Virus record (IMG/VR): IMGVR_UViG_3300047369_000677
Location: 1 to 42,331 of that record
Source of the DNA: a virus
Strand: one strand, 5' to 3'
DNA length: 42,331 nt
Shown piece after piece: positions 40,281 through 42,331 of this stretch. The notes beneath the pieces are model-generated. The model did not search any database. It was not told where the DNA came from and worked only from the letters and a program-made list of their open reading frames with translations. The position numbers and the translations under genes were made by a program. Position 1 is the stretch's first letter. Each line of letters opens with the position of its first letter.

Positions 40281-40760
40281 TTAAGGTGTTGCTGGTTCTG
40301 GTCTTAAATAGTAACCCCCTACAGGTCTAACATATCTTCCCCCATCTGGTCTTAGATATAGGCTACCAATTACCTCTAACTCTCCCAAGAACATGATGCC
40401 TAATTGATAGATGACATTAGTTCCAGAAGGGGAGAGCTTGCTTACCCCGAAGGCAAGCCATTCTTTATTATTGAAAATTATTTTGTCGTTAATCTCTGGC
40501 TCAAACGTAGAGCCAACTGTAGACAATAGTAGTGTTTTTGTTTCCCCAGAAATTTTCTCTTCTGAAAGGGAGTTGTCGTAAGATGATTTTGATTTGCTGA
40601 AAACAGCACCATTTAAAGTTTGCTGTGCTGAAGATGCAGTTACACTTTCCGCTGTGACTGGATCGTAACTTTCCACCTCTCTTCTAACTGTAATGCTTTG
40701 CCCCTTATCCTTTAAAAGAGCATTAGCAGTTCTAGCTAGTCCTGTGTAAAAATCAGCCAT
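40281..40760 (-). CDS. Head-closure protein with RP-G-YYLRP repeat tail
   Basis: In this 159-residue protein the first ~125 residues fit a head-closure/head-tail connector (SITVRREVESYDPVT, NDKIIFNNKEWLAFGVSKL). The C-terminus carries three tandem aromatic-Arg-Pro units (YLRPDGG, YVRPVGG, YYLRP), which look like an added surface patch or binding tail. Position between the connector and fibre genes supports the neck role; the repeat could anchor the fibre. Confidence 0.65.
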   Translation of the reverse strand: MADFYTGLARTANALLKDKGQSITVRREVESYDPVTAESVTASSAQQTLNGAVFSKSKSSYDNSLSEEKISGETKTLLLSTVGSTFEPEINDKIIFNNKEWLAFGVSKLSPSGTNVIYQLGIMFLGELEVIGSLYLRPDGGRYVRPVGGYYLRPEPATP

Positions 40761-41258
40761 TTAGATTCTGATAGATGATAAAGATAAAAACCCGCTACCA
40801 CCTTTTACCAAGTCACGCAAAAAACCATTAACTTTAGTAAATGTAGGACGGGCTACACTTATTCCCTTTTCCGCATATTCAACTTCTACAACATCAACTT
40901 TTTCCTTTAAAACCTCTCTGCCGTCTCCTGTAGGTTGTAGCTCTACGCTTTGCGCTTCATAAGATAGCTGGCATTGAGCTTGCTTTAGCTTGTAGGGTAT
41001 TTGTGAATCTGAAAAAAGAACACCTTGAATGTATAAATTTTTGCGGGGGAATGAAGCATCCTGTGGGGGATTCGCTTCCGCTCCTATGTAATCAAAAGCT
41101 TCTAGGTAATCAAAAGCTTTAATTATTAAAACCTCTAACTCTGCATCACTGGTAGGCAGTAACAGGTTTCTTAGATCGGCAAACTCTCTCGCTTCCGCTA
41201 CTGTAATGTAGCTGTTAGCACTGCTTACGCCAGTTCCATCTTCAACAATTAAAGCCAT
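40761..41258 (-). CDS. Head-tail connector (DnaT_2-like)
   Basis: This 165-residue protein starts MALIVEDGTGVSSANSYITV and continues with FPRKNLYIQGVLFSD and IPYKLKQAQCQLSYEA, the pattern of the family named putative DnaT-like ssDNA-binding protein, whose members occupy the head-tail connector position. The name is misleading; a connector role fits the synteny. It follows directly the Lys-rich gene. Confidence 0.75.
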   Translation of the reverse strand: MALIVEDGTGVSSANSYITVAEAREFADLRNLLLPTSDAELEVLIIKAFDYLEAFDYIGAEANPPQDASFPRKNLYIQGVLFSDSQIPYKLKQAQCQLSYEAQSVELQPTGDGREVLKEKVDVVEVEYAEKGISVARPTFTKVNGFLRDLVKGGSGFLSLSSIRI

Positions 41259-41265
41259 GTTTTAT

Positions 41266-41490
41266 TTAGGATTTTTTACGTCTTTTCTTTGACGTTTCAA
41301 TTACAGGCTGGCTTTGTTTTTTCATGCCTTGCTGAATTTGTGCAAATGTAACTCTTGCACCTACTACATTACCATCTTGATTTACTTTTGGCTCTGTAGC
41401 TTTTGCAACTTTCTTAGTTGCTTTTTTAGCTTTCTTCTTTGGGGCTTCTTGCTTTTCGCTAGGAGTCCACAGTTTTTCTTTATCTGCCAT
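41266..41490 (-). CDS. Lys/Ala-rich histone-H1-like small protein
   Basis: In this 74-residue protein, residues 13-32 (QEAPKKKAKKATKKVAKATE) resemble H1-type tails, then a short helix VTFAQIQQGMKK and a basic KKRRKKS end. The composition suggests binding to packaged DNA or an unfolded connector. It lies between the major capsid and connector genes, where some phages encode small head proteins. Confidence 0.6.
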   Translation of the reverse strand: MADKEKLWTPSEKQEAPKKKAKKATKKVAKATEPKVNQDGNVVGARVTFAQIQQGMKKQSQPVIETSKKRRKKS

Positions 41491-41508
41491 ATTTCTGTTT
41501 TGTTAGGA

Positions 41509-41563
41509 TTGTCAAGTGGGTGACAGGAGAAACCAATAACTCCCGCCACCCTAACTTGAACAA
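41509..41563 (-). other. Intercistronic hairpin after the major capsid gene
   Basis: Arms 41509-41529 and 41540-41563 (TTGT, CAAGT, GGGTG and GGAG blocks) can pair with three short bulges around a 10-base loop. No U-tract follows on the minus strand. It may stabilise the capsid message or partly terminate it. Confidence 0.55.
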
Positions 41564-41574
41564 TGGATTTTTAA

Positions 41575-42331
41575 TTAGCCATTTGTCACAAGGAAAGCCA
41601 TAGGAATTGACTTGCGATCAAATACACGACTCCAGTTAGAAGCTGTGCGGAGTTCTGCAAGAGTTGCAGACTCGGAAGCTACGGAAGCTGAAGTAAAGTT
41701 GAAACCGCTTGGGTGAATCAACCATGTCTTGCGCTCCCAGAGGGTTTCAAGACCAGAACCAACGCCTTTAGCGGGGTCACGATCTACCTCTACTGGAACT
41801 GCGGGTGAACCTTCGCCATAACCAAATGCACCAGCACCAAAGAGGATTGATGTGTATTTGAAGCCAGAAGTTCCACCAGCGATAACGGGCATAGAATCAT
41901 CTACGACAACACGCTTACCAAGGTAAGTTGGGATGTCTAGAGTTCCTGTTGAATCTTTAACAAAATCGATGTCATCAAGGTTTACCAAACGCTTGTAAAC
42001 TGCACTGTGAAGAGCAATAACGCCAGTTTGTCCGAATGAATCACCAAGAGTAAAGGCGGCTTCTACAACTGCGGAGCGTCCAATAAGGTTTCCTGCGGTT
42101 GCGCTTGTGCCGTCTTCGATAGCGATGTCGTTAACCATGTCGGAAGAATCGTTAGCTACGTTGTCTGCTTGGATACCTTCAGCACAAGCAAGCAAACGGA
42201 ATTGCCAGTTACGCATCCAGTAGCGGTCAGTCCGATCACGAATCCTACGCATTGGGTCAGATCCAGCAATCTCACCTACAAGATCTTTTGCCGCCCAACC
42301 ATTGTTGAGGTAGGCATTACGAGCGGTTTGC
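41575..42331 (-). CDS. Major capsid protein, C-terminal part and redundant middle
   Basis: This continues the frame that starts at 439 on the other side of the join, ending at a stop at 41575-41577. The window repeats 185 bp of it. Strands such as VEVDRDPAKGVGSGLETLWE and HPSGFNFTSASVA are the C-terminal part of the HK97-fold core. The full protein is 336 residues. No fused surface domain is seen. Confidence 0.9.
   Translation of the reverse strand, partial: QTARNAYLNNGWAAKDLVGEIAGSDPMRRIRDRTDRYWMRNWQFRLLACAEGIQADNVANDSSDMVNDIAIEDGTSATAGNLIGRSAVVEAAFTLGDSFGQTGVIALHSAVYKRLVNLDDIDFVKDSTGTLDIPTYLGKRVVVDDSMPVIAGGTSGFKYTSILFGAGAFGYGEGSPAVPVEVDRDPAKGVGSGLETLWERKTWLIHPSGFNFTSASVASESATLAELRTASNWSRVFDRKSIPMAFLVTNG
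42147..42331. repeat. Terminal direct repeat, right copy
   Basis: This copy of bases 1-185 has one difference (A at 42274 against G at 128, a silent Gly codon change). Confidence 0.95.

Noticed and set aside
1-42331. Temperate lifestyle
   Set aside because: No integrase, attachment site, excisionase or CI/Cro-like repressor pair was recognised. The MarR-like and winged-helix proteins alone do not support lysogeny.
1-42331. tRNA genes
   Set aside because: No cloverleaf or conserved TTCRANY arm was noticed by eye; small tRNAs could still be missed.
1-42331. Firm host assignment to Bacteroidota
   Set aside because: Lack of Shine-Dalgarno sequences and TANNTT-like -10 elements fit, but the hexamers fit a general sigma70 as well, and a few genes do have AGGA-type sites.

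Overview
The window is an essentially complete genome of a tailed double-stranded DNA phage with siphovirus architecture. The first 185 bases recur at the right end with a single mismatch (G at 128, A at 42274), so the unit genome is about 42,146 bp and closes into a circle. This fits a circularly permuted packaging substrate or a circular metagenomic assembly. The join falls inside the major capsid gene, which is split between the two ends of the window. Every convincing gene reads on the minus strand, so transcription runs from high to low coordinates and around the circle. No integrase, excisionase, CI/Cro-type repressor, tRNA or DNA polymerase was seen, which suggests a virulent phage that uses host polymerases.

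Layout in transcriptional order. (1) Tail tip and lysis, 27.8-20.5 kb: distal-tail, DUF1833, NlpC/P60 and J-like genes, then a lipoprotein, an Amidase_2 endolysin and small single-pass membrane proteins. (2) Replication and recombination, 20.5-15 kb: DUF669/SSB-like protein, DEDD exonuclease, PD-(D/E)XK-like nuclease, metallophosphoesterase, initiator/helicase loader, DnaB helicase, a stand-alone DnaA domain IV and an RMF-like protein. (3) Early/accessory region, 15-8 kb: many small genes in mini-operons. Five copies of one promoter-leader module (TTG, exactly 20 bp, then a TANNTT-like -10, then a conserved hairpin leader) each open a transcription unit. Five cUUCGg hairpins sit between genes. 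This region holds an ABC-ATPase/GNAT pair overlapping at a 9-A run, an ArdC-N-like protein and a SAR endolysin. (4) Packaging and head, 8 kb to 1 and across the join to 40.3 kb: AP2-like, DUF3310, ParB-like, TerS, TerL, DUF4055 portal, MuF-zincin fusion, scaffold, major capsid, connector and head-closure genes. (5) Fibre/lectin block, 40.3-33.9 kb, with five LamG-type domains in two neighbouring proteins. (6) Neck and tail, 33.9-27.8 kb: DUF1353, gp10-like, tail terminator, tail tube, frameshifted tail-assembly chaperone and tape measure.

The host is probably a Gram-negative of modest GC (about 40% or a little less by eye): there is a lipoprotein, a SAR endolysin and a periplasm-dependent lysis design. 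Most starts lack a Shine-Dalgarno sequence and instead have A-rich leaders, often AACACTACTAC or CTAACAAAA just before the ATG. That pattern is typical of Bacteroidota and some other phyla, but the sequence does not settle the host. The 5-mer GTTAG (CTAAC on the coding strand) is conspicuously overabundant and strand-biased.
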